Notes: generated from the letters alone by a model not told the origin. 64,000 nt of DNA from Streptomyces sp. NBC_01317 (GCF_035961655.1 NZ_CP108393.1:3765501-3829500), one strand, 5' to 3'; counted from the stretch's first letter, positions 15,288 to 24,897 are shown. Translations and numbers: made by a program.

Positions 15288-17957
15288 ATGTCTGCCCGCG
15301 TACCCACTCGCGCCGACGGCGCCGCTCGACCGGCCCGTACCGACCCGCCGTCCCCCGGCTCCCGGCCCCCGTTCCGATCCCGGTTCCGGTTCCGGATCGC
15401 CGGGGCCGACCTGTCCGCCTCCGTCACCGTCTTCCTGATCGCGCTGCCGCTCTCGCTCGGCATCGCACTCGCCACCGGCGCGCCGCTCCAGGGCGGCCTG
15501 GTCGCGGCGGCCGTCGGCGGCCTGGTCGTCGGCCGCCTCGGCGGCGCGCCGCTCCAGGTGAGCGGCCCCGCCGCCGGGCTCACCGTCGTCACGGCCGACC
15601 TGATCCAGCTGTACGGCTGGCGCACCACCTGCGCCATCACCGTCTGCGCCGGCCTCGCCCAACTCGGCCTCTCGGCGCTGCGGGTGGCCCGCTCGGCCCT
15701 CGCCGTCAGCCCGGCGATCGTGCACGGCATGCTCGCCGGCATCGGCGTCACGATCGCGCTGTCCCAACTCCACATCGTGCTGGGCGGCTCCCCGCAGAGC
15801 TCCGCGGTCGCCAACGTCAAAGGACTCCCCGCCCAGTTGGCGGACCTGCATCCCGGCGCGGTGTCGGTCAGCGTGTTCACGATCGTGGTGCTGCTCGCCT
15901 GGCCACGGATTCCTGGGCGCGGCGGCCGGTTCGTACGGAAGGTCCCCGCCACGCTCGCCGCGGTGGCCCTGGCGACCTCGGTGGCCGCCGTGCTCGGGGT
16001 GGGCCTCCCGCGCGTCGACCTGCCCTCGTGGCGCAACCACGCCCTGCCGGAGCTGCCTCAGGGCCCGGTGCTCGGGCTGATCGCCGCCGTCCTCACCGTC
16101 ACCCTGGTCGGCAGCGTCGAATCGCTGCTCTCCGCCGTCGCCGTGGACAAGCTGGTGGCCATGCGCAAGGAGCCCGCCGTCCGGATCCCGCGCGCCCGGC
16201 TCGACCGCGAGCTGTTCGGACAGGGCTCGGGCAACATCCTCTCCGGCGCGCTCGGCGGGCTGCCCATCACCGGCGTCGCCGTGCGCAGCTCCGCCAATGT
16301 CGCGGCAGGCGCGGTGAGCCGGAATTCGACGATGCTGCACGGCCTGTGGGTCGCGGTCGCGGCGCTGCTGCTGGTGCCGGTGCTCGACCTGATCCCGCTG
16401 GCGGCGCTGGCCGCGCTGGTGATGGTCGTGGGGATCCAGATGGTCAACCTCGTCCATCTGCGCAGCGTGAAGCGGAACCGCGAGATGCTGGTGTACGCGG
16501 TGACGCTGGCCGGGGTGGTGTTCACCGGCGTCCTGGAAGGGGTGGCGATCGGGATCGCCGTCGCGGTGGCGGTCGCGATGCACCGGCTGACCAGGACACG
16601 GATCACGGTGGCCGAGCGGAACGGAGTCCACCGCATCCGGGTCCGGGGGCAGTTGACGTTCCTGGCGGTGCCGCGGCTCAGCCGGATCCTCCAGGAGGTG
16701 CCGCAGCGCGCGGACAGTGTGGTCGAGCTGGACGGGTCCTTCATGGACCACGCGGCGTACGAGGCGTTGCACGACTGGCAGACCTCGCATCTCGCGCAAG
16801 GAGGGACGGCGGAGTTCACCGGCCGGGCCGGCGGGCGGATCGCGGAGCCGACGACGGAGCTCCAGTCCTGCTGCCGTCCGTGGACGCCGTGGCGTAACCA
16901 CCACTGCGGGGAGCATCCGGCGGCGGAACCGGCTGTCGCCGAGGTGTCGGGAGCCAGCCCGTCAGGCCCGGTCGCCTCCGACGCGATCTCGTTCGGTACG
17001 GCTTCATCCGGTACGGCTTCATCCGGTACGGGTCCGTCCGACGCAGGTCCGTTCGGTACGGGCGCACCAGGACGCTTCCCCGCCTCCCCCACCCCGTCCT
17101 CCGCGTCCGCCTCCCCCGCTCCCTCCCCCTCGACCACAGGCCCCCCGGTGCTCCGTAACAGCACGTCGGGCCTCGGCACGTCAGCCCCGCGCGTCACCCA
17201 GCCGCACCTCGAAGGACGGCGCCCCGTGGGCGGTGGGGCGAGCAGTCGTCAACTCGCCAGCGGCATCAGCTCGTTCCAGCGCAACACGGCCCCCCGCGTC
17301 CGGGACGAGCTGGCGCGGCTCGCCCGGGAGGGGCAGCGGCCGTCGCAGCTGTTCCTCACCTGCGCCGACTCCCGGCTGGTCACCAGCATGATCACGTCCA
17401 GCGGCCCGGGCGACCTCTTCACCGTACGGAACGTCGGCAACCTCGTGCCGCTGCCCGGCGCCGACAGCGCGCACGGTACGGACGACTCGGTGGCGGCCGC
17501 GATCGAGTACGCGGTGGATGTCCTCCAGGTCCAGTCCATCACCGTCTGCGGACACTCCGGATGCGGCGCGATGCAGGCCCTGTTGAACACGCCGGACGTC
17601 AACGGCGAGCCCCGCACCCCCCTCCGGCGCTGGCTGCGGCACGGACAGCCGAGCCTGGATCGGATGAAGAGCAAGCACCACTCCTGGGCCAGGATCTCCG
17701 GACGGCTGCCGGCCGACGCGATCGAACAGCTCTGCCTGACCAACGTGGTCCAGCAACTGGCGCATCTGCGCGCCCACGACGCGGTCGCGCGCGGACTCGC
17801 CGAAGGGAGGCTGGAGTTGCACGGCATGTACTTCCACGTCGGCGAGGCGCAGGCCTACCTGCTGGCCGACGGCAGTACGACGGGGAGTTCGGGGGGCGGC
17901 TCCGAAGAGGTGTTCAACCGCGTGGCCCCCACGGCCCTGGAGGAGTCGCGCGCCTGA
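15288..17957 (+). CDS. SulP anion transporter fused to beta-carbonic anhydrase
   Basis: 889 aa. Residues about 35-440 form a SulP transporter: an N-terminal hydrophobic pair with VFLIALPLSLGIAL, the LQVSGPAAGLTV motif, and many membrane helices. A short STAS domain follows (RVRGQLTFLAVPRL to LDGSFMDH). Then comes a Cys/His-containing stretch and a Ser/Gly/Thr/Pro linker of about 110 residues. The C-terminal 230 residues are a beta-carbonic anhydrase with zinc ligands in CADSR (about 690) and HSGCG (about 755). Such fusions are thought to couple bicarbonate transport to CO2 hydration. The start ATG 15288 has GGAGGAG upstream. The linker contains 15-bp DNA repeats. Confidence 0.92.
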   Translation: MSARVPTRADGAARPARTDPPSPGSRPPFRSRFRFRIAGADLSASVTVFLIALPLSLGIALATGAPLQGGLVAAAVGGLVVGRLGGAPLQVSGPAAGLTVVTADLIQLYGWRTTCAITVCAGLAQLGLSALRVARSALAVSPAIVHGMLAGIGVTIALSQLHIVLGGSPQSSAVANVKGLPAQLADLHPGAVSVSVFTIVVLLAWPRIPGRGGRFVRKVPATLAAVALATSVAAVLGVGLPRVDLPSWRNHALPELPQGPVLGLIAAVLTVTLVGSVESLLSAVAVDKLVAMRKEPAVRIPRARLDRELFGQGSGNILSGALGGLPITGVAVRSSANVAAGAVSRNSTMLHGLWVAVAALLLVPVLDLIPLAALAALVMVVGIQMVNLVHLRSVKRNREMLVYAVTLAGVVFTGVLEGVAIGIAVAVAVAMHRLTRTRITVAERNGVHRIRVRGQLTFLAVPRLSRILQEVPQRADSVVELDGSFMDHAAYEALHDWQTSHLAQGGTAEFTGRAGGRIAEPTTELQSCCRPWTPWRNHHCGEHPAAEPAVAEVSGASPSGPVASDAISFGTASSGTASSGTGPSDAGPFGTGAPGRFPASPTPSSASASPAPSPSTTGPPVLRNSTSGLGTSAPRVTQPHLEGRRPVGGGASSRQLASGISSFQRNTAPRVRDELARLAREGQRPSQLFLTCADSRLVTSMITSSGPGDLFTVRNVGNLVPLPGADSAHGTDDSVAAAIEYAVDVLQVQSITVCGHSGCGAMQALLNTPDVNGEPRTPLRRWLRHGQPSLDRMKSKHHSWARISGRLPADAIEQLCLTNVVQQLAHLRAHDAVARGLAEGRLELHGMYFHVGEAQAYLLADGSTTGSSGGGSEEVFNRVAPTALEESRA

Positions 17958-18037
17958 ACCGTCCGCCTCCGCCGTCCGTGAGAGTGTGTGGCCCCTTGTG
18001 GCCCTCTTCCCCGCCGCCCGGGGCGGAGGGCCACGCC

Positions 18038-18088
18038 CCTGTGTACGTGAAGAACGTCTCGTACGCGAAGATCCTCCACGTACACAGG
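18038..18088. promoter_or_regulatory. Perfect 12-bp inverted repeat upstream of acs
   Basis: CCTGTGTACGTG (18038-18049) and CACGTACACAGG (18077-18088) are exact reverse complements with a 27-base loop. The loop contains near-repeats TACGTGAAGA/TACGCGAAGA. It may be the terminator of the transporter gene or an operator for acs, whose start is 141 bp downstream. Confidence 0.6.
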
Positions 18089-18229
18089 ACCGCACCCCGC
18101 GCACAAGCGCCGCACCCCACACAGGTCTAAACCAATTACCGGAAGGGCCTTGTCACCCGGGCATCCGCCTGATGAGCTAGGCCAGGGACACATAGGACGC
18201 CCTGGGGACGCCCGGGAGAGGGAGATGTC

Positions 18230-20185
18230 GTGAGCAACGAAAGCCTGGCCAATCTGCTCAAGGAGGAGCGGCGGTTCGCGCCGCCGTCCGAGCTGGTCGC
18301 GCACGCCAACGTGACGGCGGAGGCCTACGAGCAGGCCGCGGCGGACCGGCTCGGCTTCTGGGCCGAGCAGGCGAGGCGGCTCACCTGGGTCACCGAGCCG
18401 ACCGAGACGCTGGACTGGTCGAACCCGCCCTTCGCGAAGTGGTTCGCGGACGGTGAACTCAACGTCGCGTACAACTGCGTGGACCGTCACGTGGAAGCCG
18501 GCAACGGCGACCGGGTCGCGATCCACTTCGAGGGCGAACCGGGCGACAGCCGCTCGATCACCTACACGGAGCTTCAGGACGAGGTCTCCCGCGCCGCCAA
18601 CGCGCTGACGGAGCTGGGCGTTCAGTCCGGCGACCGGGTCGCGATCTACCTGCCGATGATCCCCGAGGCCGCGGTCGCGATGCTCGCCTGCGCCCGGATC
18701 GGAGCGGCGCACTCCGTCGTCTTCGGCGGTTTCTCCGCCGACGCGGTCGCCTCCCGCATCCAGGACGCGGACGCCAAGCTCGTCATCACCGCCGACGGGG
18801 GCTACCGCCGCGGCAAGCCGACCGCCCTCAAGCCCGCCATCGACGAGGCGGTCACCAAGTGTCCGCAGGTCGAGCATGTGCTGGTGGTCCGCCGTACGGG
18901 GCAGGACACCGCCTTCGACAGCACCCGTGACGTCTGGTGGCACGAGATCGTCGCCCGCCAGACCCCGCACCACACCCCCCAGGCGTTCGGCGCGGAGCAC
19001 CCGCTCTTCATCCTCTACACCTCCGGGACGACGGGGAAGCCGAAGGGCATCCTCCACACGTCCGGCGGCTACCTCACCCAGGCGGCCTACACCCACCACG
19101 CCGTCTTCGACCTCAAGCCCGAGTCGGACGTCTACTGGTGCACTGCTGACGTCGGCTGGGTGACGGGCCACTCGTACATCGTGTACGGCCCGCTCGCCAA
19201 CGGCGCCACGCAGGTCATGTACGAGGGCACCCCCGACACCCCGCACCAGGGGCGGTTCTGGGAGATCGTCCAGAAGTACGGGGTGACGATCCTCTACACC
19301 GCGCCGACCGCGATCCGTACGTTCATGAAGTGGGGCGACGACATCCCCGCCAAGTTCGACCTGAGCAGTCTGCGGGTCCTGGGCTCGGTCGGCGAGCCGA
19401 TCAACCCCGAGGCGTGGATCTGGTACCGCGAGCACATCGGCGCCGGCGAGGCCCCGATCGTGGACACCTGGTGGCAGACCGAGACCGGCGCCATGATGAT
19501 CTCACCGCTCCCCGGGGTCACCGAGACGAAGCCGGGCTCCGCCCAGCGGGCCCTGCCCGGCATCTCCGCCACCGTGGTGGACGACGAGGCCAACGAGGTC
19601 CCGGACGGGGGCGGCGGCTATCTGGTCCTGACGGAGCCGTGGCCGTCGATGCTCCGTACGATCTGGGGCGACGACCAGCGGTTCATCGACACGTACTGGT
19701 CCCGTTTCGAGGGCAAGTACTTCGCGGGTGACGGCGCGAAGAAGGACGACGACGGCGACATCTGGCTGCTGGGCCGCGTGGACGACGTGATGCTGATCTC
19801 GGGTCACAACATCTCCACCACCGAGGTCGAGTCCGCCCTGGTCTCGCACCCCAAGATCGCGGAGGCGGCGGTCGTGGGCGCGGCCGACGAGACCACCGGC
19901 CAGGCCATCGTCGCCTTTGTCATCCTGCGCGGCACCGCGAGCGTGGACGACGGGCTCGTCGCCGAGCTGCGCAACCACGTCGGTACGGCTCTGGGCCCGA
20001 TCGCCAAGCCCAAGCGGATCCTCCCGGTGGCGGAGCTGCCGAAGACCCGCTCCGGCAAGATCATGCGGCGCCTGCTGCGCGATGTGGCCGAGAACAGGAC
20101 GCTCGGAGACGTCACCACGCTCACCGACTCCTCGGTCATGGACCTCATCCAGACGCAGCTGCCGTCGGCGACCAGCGAGGACTGA
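18230..20185 (+). CDS. acs: Acetyl-CoA synthetase
   Basis: 651 aa, full length for AMP-forming acetate-CoA ligase. It has the adenylate-forming signature YTSGTTGKPKG, the acetate-binding DTWWQTETG region, and the C-terminal PKTRSGKIMRR whose Lys is the adenylation catalyst and known acetylation site. The start is GTG at 18230 after GGGAGAGGGAGAT. It converts acetate, ATP and CoA to acetyl-CoA. It is followed by a strong terminator. The conserved order acs, membrane protein, epoxide-hydrolase-like, marP is shared with M. tuberculosis. Confidence 0.97.
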   Translation: MSNESLANLLKEERRFAPPSELVAHANVTAEAYEQAAADRLGFWAEQARRLTWVTEPTETLDWSNPPFAKWFADGELNVAYNCVDRHVEAGNGDRVAIHFEGEPGDSRSITYTELQDEVSRAANALTELGVQSGDRVAIYLPMIPEAAVAMLACARIGAAHSVVFGGFSADAVASRIQDADAKLVITADGGYRRGKPTALKPAIDEAVTKCPQVEHVLVVRRTGQDTAFDSTRDVWWHEIVARQTPHHTPQAFGAEHPLFILYTSGTTGKPKGILHTSGGYLTQAAYTHHAVFDLKPESDVYWCTADVGWVTGHSYIVYGPLANGATQVMYEGTPDTPHQGRFWEIVQKYGVTILYTAPTAIRTFMKWGDDIPAKFDLSSLRVLGSVGEPINPEAWIWYREHIGAGEAPIVDTWWQTETGAMMISPLPGVTETKPGSAQRALPGISATVVDDEANEVPDGGGGYLVLTEPWPSMLRTIWGDDQRFIDTYWSRFEGKYFAGDGAKKDDDGDIWLLGRVDDVMLISGHNISTTEVESALVSHPKIAEAAVVGAADETTGQAIVAFVILRGTASVDDGLVAELRNHVGTALGPIAKPKRILPVAELPKTRSGKIMRRLLRDVAENRTLGDVTTLTDSSVMDLIQTQLPSATSED

Positions 20186-20202
20186 GCACGACCCGCACGC
20201 AC

Positions 20203-20241
20203 GCGGGGGCACCCGGAGTCCGTCGAACCGGGTGCCCCCGC
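20203..20241 (+). terminator. Terminator of acs
   Basis: GCGGGGGCACCCGG and CCGGGTGCCCCCGC form a perfect 14-bp stem with an 11-base loop, 17 bp after the acs stop codon. Confidence 0.85.
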
Positions 20242-20362
20242 GCACACCCGCGTAGAGTGTGCGCGACATCGACAAATGAACAAGGAATTCTGGGTGCGCC
20301 GGGAAGTCTGGTCGGCAACGTGATCCGCCATGTCCGCCGAACCGCCCCGGAGGTACGACCCC

Positions 20363-21766
20363 GTGCCAGCCCCCACGGCCACCGCCACCGCCCGTAAGTT
20401 CCTCGGCCGGCTGTCGCTGCCCGAGCGCAACTACGTCGCCGACGCGCTCCGTACCGAAACCGTGGGCGGACTGCTCCTCCTCGCCGCCGCCGTAGCCGCC
20501 CTGATCTGGGCGAACACCCCGGTCAGCGCGTCGTACACCACCGTGCGGGACTTCCACTTCGGCCCCTCCGCCCTCGGCCTCCACCTCTCCGTACAGCACT
20601 GGGCGGCCGACGGACTGCTCGCCGTCTTCTTCTTCGTCGCCGGGGTCGAGCTGAAACGCGAGCTGGTCGCCGGTGAGCTGCGCGATCCCCGCGCCGCCGC
20701 CCTGCCCGTCGTCGCCGCGCTCTGCGGGATGGCGACGCCCGCCCTCGTCTACCTGGTGGTCAACGTGGTCGGCGGCGGATCGCTGGACGGCTGGGCCGTC
20801 CCCACCGCCACCGACATCGCCTTCGCCCTCGCCGTCCTGGCCGTCCTCGGCACCGCGCTGCCCGCCGCGCTCCGCGCCTTCCTCCTCACCCTCGCCGTCG
20901 TCGACGACCTCTTCGCGATCCTGATCATCGCGATCTTCTTCACGAGCGATCTGAACTTCGCGGCGCTCGGTGGCGCGTTCGCCGGCCTCGCCGTGTTCTG
21001 GCTGCTGCTGAGGACGGGCGTACGGGGCTGGTACGTGTACGTCCCGCTCGCCCTGGTCAACTGGGCGCTCATGTACAACAGCGGCATCCACGCCACCATC
21101 GCGGGCGTGGCGATGGGGCTGATGCTCCGCTGCGTCAGGACAGGCGACGAGACGCGGTCCCCGGGCGAGCGCGTCGAACACCTGGTGCGCCCCCTGTCGG
21201 CGGGACTCGCCGTCCCCGTGTTCGCCCTCTTCTCCGCGGGCGTCCTGGTGACCGGCAGCGTCCTCGGCGACGTCTTCACCCGCCCCGAGACCCTGGGTGT
21301 GGTCCTGGGGCTGGTGGCGGGCAAGGCGGTCGGGATCTTCGGCGGTACGTGGCTGGCCGCGCGCTTCACCCGGGCGCGGCTCAACGAGGATCTGGCCTGG
21401 CCGGACGTGTTCGCGGTCGCCGTCCTCGCCGGGATCGGCTTCACCGTGTCGCTCCTCATCGGCGAGCTGGCGTTCGCCGGGAACGCGGCGCTGACCGACG
21501 AGGTGAAGGCGTCCGTCCTGCTGGGCTCCCTCATCGCGGCGGTGCTCGCCGGGGTCCTGCTCAAGCTCCGCGTACGGACCTATCGCGCGCTCTGCGCGGA
21601 CGAGGAGCGCGACGAGGACCAGGACGGCGTACCGGACATCTATGAACAGGACGATCCCGGGTATCACCTGCGCATGGCCGCGATCTTCGAGGCGAAGGCC
21701 GCGGAACACCGCCGTCTGGCGGAACACGCGGGGGCAGCGCGCGATGACGGCGACGGTCCGGCATGA
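20363..21766 (+). CDS. nhaA: Na+/H+ antiporter NhaA
   Basis: 467 aa with about 12 membrane helices. Family hallmarks are the LLLLAAAVAALIWANTP first helix, VFFFVAGVELKRE, and the ion-binding Asp pairs in TATDIAFALA and AVVDDLFAI. The tail (about 50 residues) is charged and cytoplasmic. An ATG lies at 20330, but GGAGG at 20349-20353 sits 9 bases before the in-frame GTG at 20363, so I take that as the start. It exchanges Na+ for H+ across the membrane. Confidence 0.93.
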   Translation: MPAPTATATARKFLGRLSLPERNYVADALRTETVGGLLLLAAAVAALIWANTPVSASYTTVRDFHFGPSALGLHLSVQHWAADGLLAVFFFVAGVELKRELVAGELRDPRAAALPVVAALCGMATPALVYLVVNVVGGGSLDGWAVPTATDIAFALAVLAVLGTALPAALRAFLLTLAVVDDLFAILIIAIFFTSDLNFAALGGAFAGLAVFWLLLRTGVRGWYVYVPLALVNWALMYNSGIHATIAGVAMGLMLRCVRTGDETRSPGERVEHLVRPLSAGLAVPVFALFSAGVLVTGSVLGDVFTRPETLGVVLGLVAGKAVGIFGGTWLAARFTRARLNEDLAWPDVFAVAVLAGIGFTVSLLIGELAFAGNAALTDEVKASVLLGSLIAAVLAGVLLKLRVRTYRALCADEERDEDQDGVPDIYEQDDPGYHLRMAAIFEAKAAEHRRLAEHAGAARDDGDGPA

Positions 21767-21807
21767 TCTGACACACGCGAGAACCAGAGCGAGAAGAGGG
21801 AGTCACC

Positions 21808-22302
21808 GTGAGCGACCCCGGCAGGCAAGCCGCCGACGCAGTCCGGACCGGCGTCATCGTGGAACCCGTCAGCGCCGACCGCAGCCTCGGCCAGTTGGTC
21901 GCCGAGGCGACCACCGAGCTGTCCGGGCTGGTGCACGACGAGATCGCGCTGGCCAAGGCGGAGATCCGGCAGGACGTCAAGCGGGGTGCGATCGGCGGCG
22001 GGGCCATCGCCGTCGCGGGAATCCTCGCCCTGTTCTCCCTGCCGGTGTTCAGCTTCGCGGCCGCGTACGGCATCCACAACTGGGGACTCGGGCTCGCCTG
22101 GTCGTTCCTGATCGTCGGCGGGGCGTTCGTGGTGCTCGCCGGCCTGCTGGGCGGGTTCGCCGTACTCAAGTTCAAGAAGATCAAGCCGCCGGAGAAGTCC
22201 ATCGCCTCGTCCAAGGAGACGGCGTCCGTCCTCCAGAACGCGAAGCCCCACCCCCGGGGGGTCGGGCAGGAGACCAAGTCTGTGGCACGCTCGTCCGCAT
22301 GA
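21808..22302 (+). CDS. Phage-holin-family (Phage_holin_3_6) membrane protein
   Basis: 164 aa. An amphipathic N-terminal region (LGQLVAEATTELSGLVHDEIALAKAEIRQD) precedes two membrane helices and a basic C-terminus, the pattern of the actinobacterial 'holin superfamily III'-like proteins. GTG start at 21808 after GAAGAGGGAG. Its stop overlaps the ATG of the hydrolase gene (ATGA), so the two are co-translated. M. tuberculosis has a membrane protein in the same position beside ephE. The function is not known, and lysis is unlikely. Confidence 0.8.
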   Translation: MSDPGRQAADAVRTGVIVEPVSADRSLGQLVAEATTELSGLVHDEIALAKAEIRQDVKRGAIGGGAIAVAGILALFSLPVFSFAAAYGIHNWGLGLAWSFLIVGGAFVVLAGLLGGFAVLKFKKIKPPEKSIASSKETASVLQNAKPHPRGVGQETKSVARSSA

Positions 22303-23222
22303 CCGTCCCTGATTCCGCCTCCGCCGTCCGCCTCGATGGTCCGTGGGTCCACCGCGATGTGGCGGCCAACGGCGCGCGCTTCCACATCGCCGAGGTGGGC
22401 GACGGGCCGCTGGTGCTGCTGCTGCACGGCTTCCCGCAGTTCTGGTGGACCTGGCGGCATCAGCTGACGGCGCTCGCGGACGCCGGGTACCGCGCGGTGG
22501 CCATGGACCTGCGCGGGGTGGGCGGCAGCGACCGTACGCCGCGGGGGTACGACCCCGCCAACCTGGCCCTCGACATCACCGGCGTCGTGCGCTCCCTCGG
22601 CGAGCCCGACGCGGCGCTCGTGGGACACGACCTGGGCGGATACCTCGCGTGGACCGCCGCCGTGATGCGGCCCAAGCTGGTGCGCAGGCTCGCGGTGTCC
22701 TCGATGCCGCACCCGCGCCGCTGGCGCTCCTCGATGCTCTCCGACCTGTCGCAGAGCCGGGCCGGCTCGTACATCTGGGGCTTCCAGCGGCCGTGGCTGC
22801 CGGAGCGTCAGCTCGTCGCGGACGACGCGGCGTTGGTGGGGCAGCTGATCCGGGAGTGGTCGGGGCCGACGCTGCCGGACGAGGAGGCGATCGACGTCTA
22901 CCGGCGGGCGATGACCATTCCGTCGACGGCGCACTGCGCGATCGAGCCGTACCGCTGGATGGTGCGGTCGATGGCGCGCCCGGACGGCATCCAGTTCAAC
23001 CGGCGCATGAAGCGGCCGGTACGGGTGCCCACGCTCCAGCTGCACGGGTCGCTGGACCCGGCGATGCGCACGCGCAGCACGGCGGGGTCAGCGGAGTACG
23101 TGGAGGCGCCCTACCGGTGGCGGCTCTTCGACGGGCTCGGGCACTTCCCGCACGAGGAGGACCCGGCGGCGTTCTCCTCGGAGCTGATCAACTGGCTCAA
23201 GGACCCGGAACCGGACCGCTGA
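22299..23222 (+). CDS. Alpha/beta hydrolase, epoxide-hydrolase-like (EphE type)
   Basis: 307 aa alpha/beta-hydrolase fold. LLLHGFPQFWWTW supplies the HG oxyanion segment, VGHDLGGYLAW an Asp nucleophile elbow (Asp not Ser, as in epoxide hydrolases and dehalogenases), and GLGHFPHEEDP the catalytic His. These suggest hydrolysis of an epoxide or halide. It begins in an ATGA overlap with the holin-like gene. Position and sequence recall M. tuberculosis EphE (Rv3670). Confidence 0.85.
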   Translation: MTVPDSASAVRLDGPWVHRDVAANGARFHIAEVGDGPLVLLLHGFPQFWWTWRHQLTALADAGYRAVAMDLRGVGGSDRTPRGYDPANLALDITGVVRSLGEPDAALVGHDLGGYLAWTAAVMRPKLVRRLAVSSMPHPRRWRSSMLSDLSQSRAGSYIWGFQRPWLPERQLVADDAALVGQLIREWSGPTLPDEEAIDVYRRAMTIPSTAHCAIEPYRWMVRSMARPDGIQFNRRMKRPVRVPTLQLHGSLDPAMRTRSTAGSAEYVEAPYRWRLFDGLGHFPHEEDPAAFSSELINWLKDPEPDR

Positions 23223-23601
23223 GCGCGCGATCCGACACCGTCGTAAACGGCGTCTCGAACACCATCACGAACACCCGTCCTAAGAAGGGCCACTTGCCGG
23301 GCGCATAGGCCAATTGGCCCTCCCCCGCGCGGTTATCGACCTTGGGGCACGGGCACACGTCCCCGTATGGGCTGGACGCACGACTACGGTGACGCACCAC
23401 GCAAGCGCCGCTCGGCCACTGTGCCGATCACCCACGAGAGGGGCGGCCCGCACGATCAGGAGCATGATCCGAGGCTCGGGATCTCCCTCATTCTCCGCCG
23501 CAGGGCGCGCTGGGTCTCGGCCCGGCTGCGCCACCCGCGCACATAGGGACGGGCCCCACGCGCACATAGGCCCCACGCGCACATGGGGACGGGCCCCACC
23601 G
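23223..23601. other. Intergenic region between convergent genes, with short repeats
   Basis: 379 bp between the stops of the hydrolase and marP. It contains a GGCCAATTGGCC palindrome (about 23309-23320) and three short direct repeats around GCGCACATAGGG at 23536-23600. I see no gene. Confidence 0.6.
23536..23600. repeat. Three imperfect direct repeats abutting the marP stop
   Basis: The core CGCGCACATAGG, followed by GACGGGCCCCA or CCCCA, occurs three times in 65 bp, ending at the marP stop codon. Confidence 0.75.
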
Positions 23602-24801
23602 CTACAGCGCGCACCCCTGGCTGTCGACTTCCTGATTGGCCGTACGGCCCTTCTCGATGTCCTCGCGGATCTCGTCGACCGTCAGGGCGTACCCCGTGTT
23701 CGCGTCGTCGAGCGACCGCGCGAAGATCACGCCGTACACCTTGCCGTCCGGTGTGAGCAGCGGGCCGCCCGAGTTGCCCTGGCGCACGGTCGTGAACAGC
23801 GAGTACACCCGGCGGCTGACCTCGCCGCGGTGGTAGATGTCGGGCCCGTTGGCGTTGATACGGCCCCGGACACGCGCGGAGCGCACGTCGTACGCGCCGT
23901 TCTCGGGGAAGCCCGCCACGATCGCGTTGGCGCCGCTGCGCGCCTCGTTGTCGGTGAAGCGGAGCGGGGTCGCGGGCAGGTTCGGCACGTCCAGCACCGC
24001 GATGTCGCGCTGCCAGTCGTAGAGGACGACCTTCGCGTCGTACAGCTTGCCCTCGCCGCCTATCTGGACCGTCGGCTGGTCCACCCCGCCGACCACGTGC
24101 GCGTTGGTCATCACCCGGCGGTCGGCGAAGACGAAGCCCGAGCCTTCGAGGACCTTGCCGCAGCTCTGGGCCGTACCGACGACCTTGACGATGGACCTCT
24201 GGGCGCGGGCCGCGACGGGACTGCCCGCGAGCGCGGGGTCGGGGGGCTGGACCTCGGTGATGGGCTCGTTGGCGAAGGGGCTGAAGACCTGCGGGAAGCC
24301 GTTCTGCGCCAGGACGGACGAGAAGTCCGAGAACCAGGTGGAGGCCTGGGTGGGCATCACCCGTGAGACGCCGAGGAGCACCTTGGAGCTGCGTACCTCC
24401 TTGCCGAGCGTGGGCAGCGTCGTCCCCGCGAGGGCGGAGCCGATCAGCCAGGCGACCAGCAGCATGGCGAACACGTTGACCAGCGCCCCGCCGGACGCGT
24501 CCAGGGCGCGCGCCGGCGACCACGTGATGTAGCGGCGCAGCTTGTTGCCGAGGTGGGTCGTGAAGGCCTGGCCGATGGAGGCGCAGACGATGACGATCAC
24601 GACCGCGACCACGGCGGCCGTGGTGGAGACCTCCGCGTCCTCGGTGAGGTTGTCCCAGACCACCGGGAGCAGGTACACGGCGACGAGGCCGCCCCCGAGG
24701 AAACCGATGACCGACAGGATGCCGACCACGAAGCCCTGGCGGTAGCCGACGATCGCGAACCACACAGCGGCGAGCAGCAGCAGGATGTCCAGCACGTTCA
24801 C
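23602..24801 (-). CDS. marP: MarP-family membrane serine protease (CvpA + trypsin-like)
   Basis: 399 aa. Four N-terminal membrane helices form a CvpA/colicin V-like domain (1-125), and the C-terminal part is an extracytoplasmic chymotrypsin-fold protease. Catalytic residues by count are His235 (TNAHVV), Asp266 (QRDIAVL) and Ser344 (QGNSGGP). Cys214 and Cys397 sit where the redox-sensitive disulfide of M. tuberculosis MarP (Rv3671c) is found. MarP is needed for acid resistance and peptidoglycan hydrolase activation in mycobacteria; a similar envelope role is inferred here. The NUDIX gene lies just upstream on the same strand. Confidence 0.93.
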   Translation of the reverse strand: MNVLDILLLLAAVWFAIVGYRQGFVVGILSVIGFLGGGLVAVYLLPVVWDNLTEDAEVSTTAAVVAVVIVIVCASIGQAFTTHLGNKLRRYITWSPARALDASGGALVNVFAMLLVAWLIGSALAGTTLPTLGKEVRSSKVLLGVSRVMPTQASTWFSDFSSVLAQNGFPQVFSPFANEPITEVQPPDPALAGSPVAARAQRSIVKVVGTAQSCGKVLEGSGFVFADRRVMTNAHVVGGVDQPTVQIGGEGKLYDAKVVLYDWQRDIAVLDVPNLPATPLRFTDNEARSGANAIVAGFPENGAYDVRSARVRGRINANGPDIYHRGEVSRRVYSLFTTVRQGNSGGPLLTPDGKVYGVIFARSLDDANTGYALTVDEIREDIEKGRTANQEVDSQGCAL

Positions 24802-24897
24802 CGTCGTTAGCCTCGCAGATTCGTCAACGGCCTGGGCAGCGGGGTCGGGCGGGGACGGGCAGGCGGGGCCGGCGCGTCCCGGGCGGGAATCAGCCTG

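Noticed and set aside
15102..16916. Leftward ORF (604 codons) opposite the SulP gene
   Set aside because: It is Asp/His/Arg-rich without domains and is the antisense of a well-supported transporter.
21808..22302. Prophage signal from the holin-like gene
   Set aside because: It lies in a conserved core order (acs, membrane protein, EphE-like, marP) with no other phage gene nearby.
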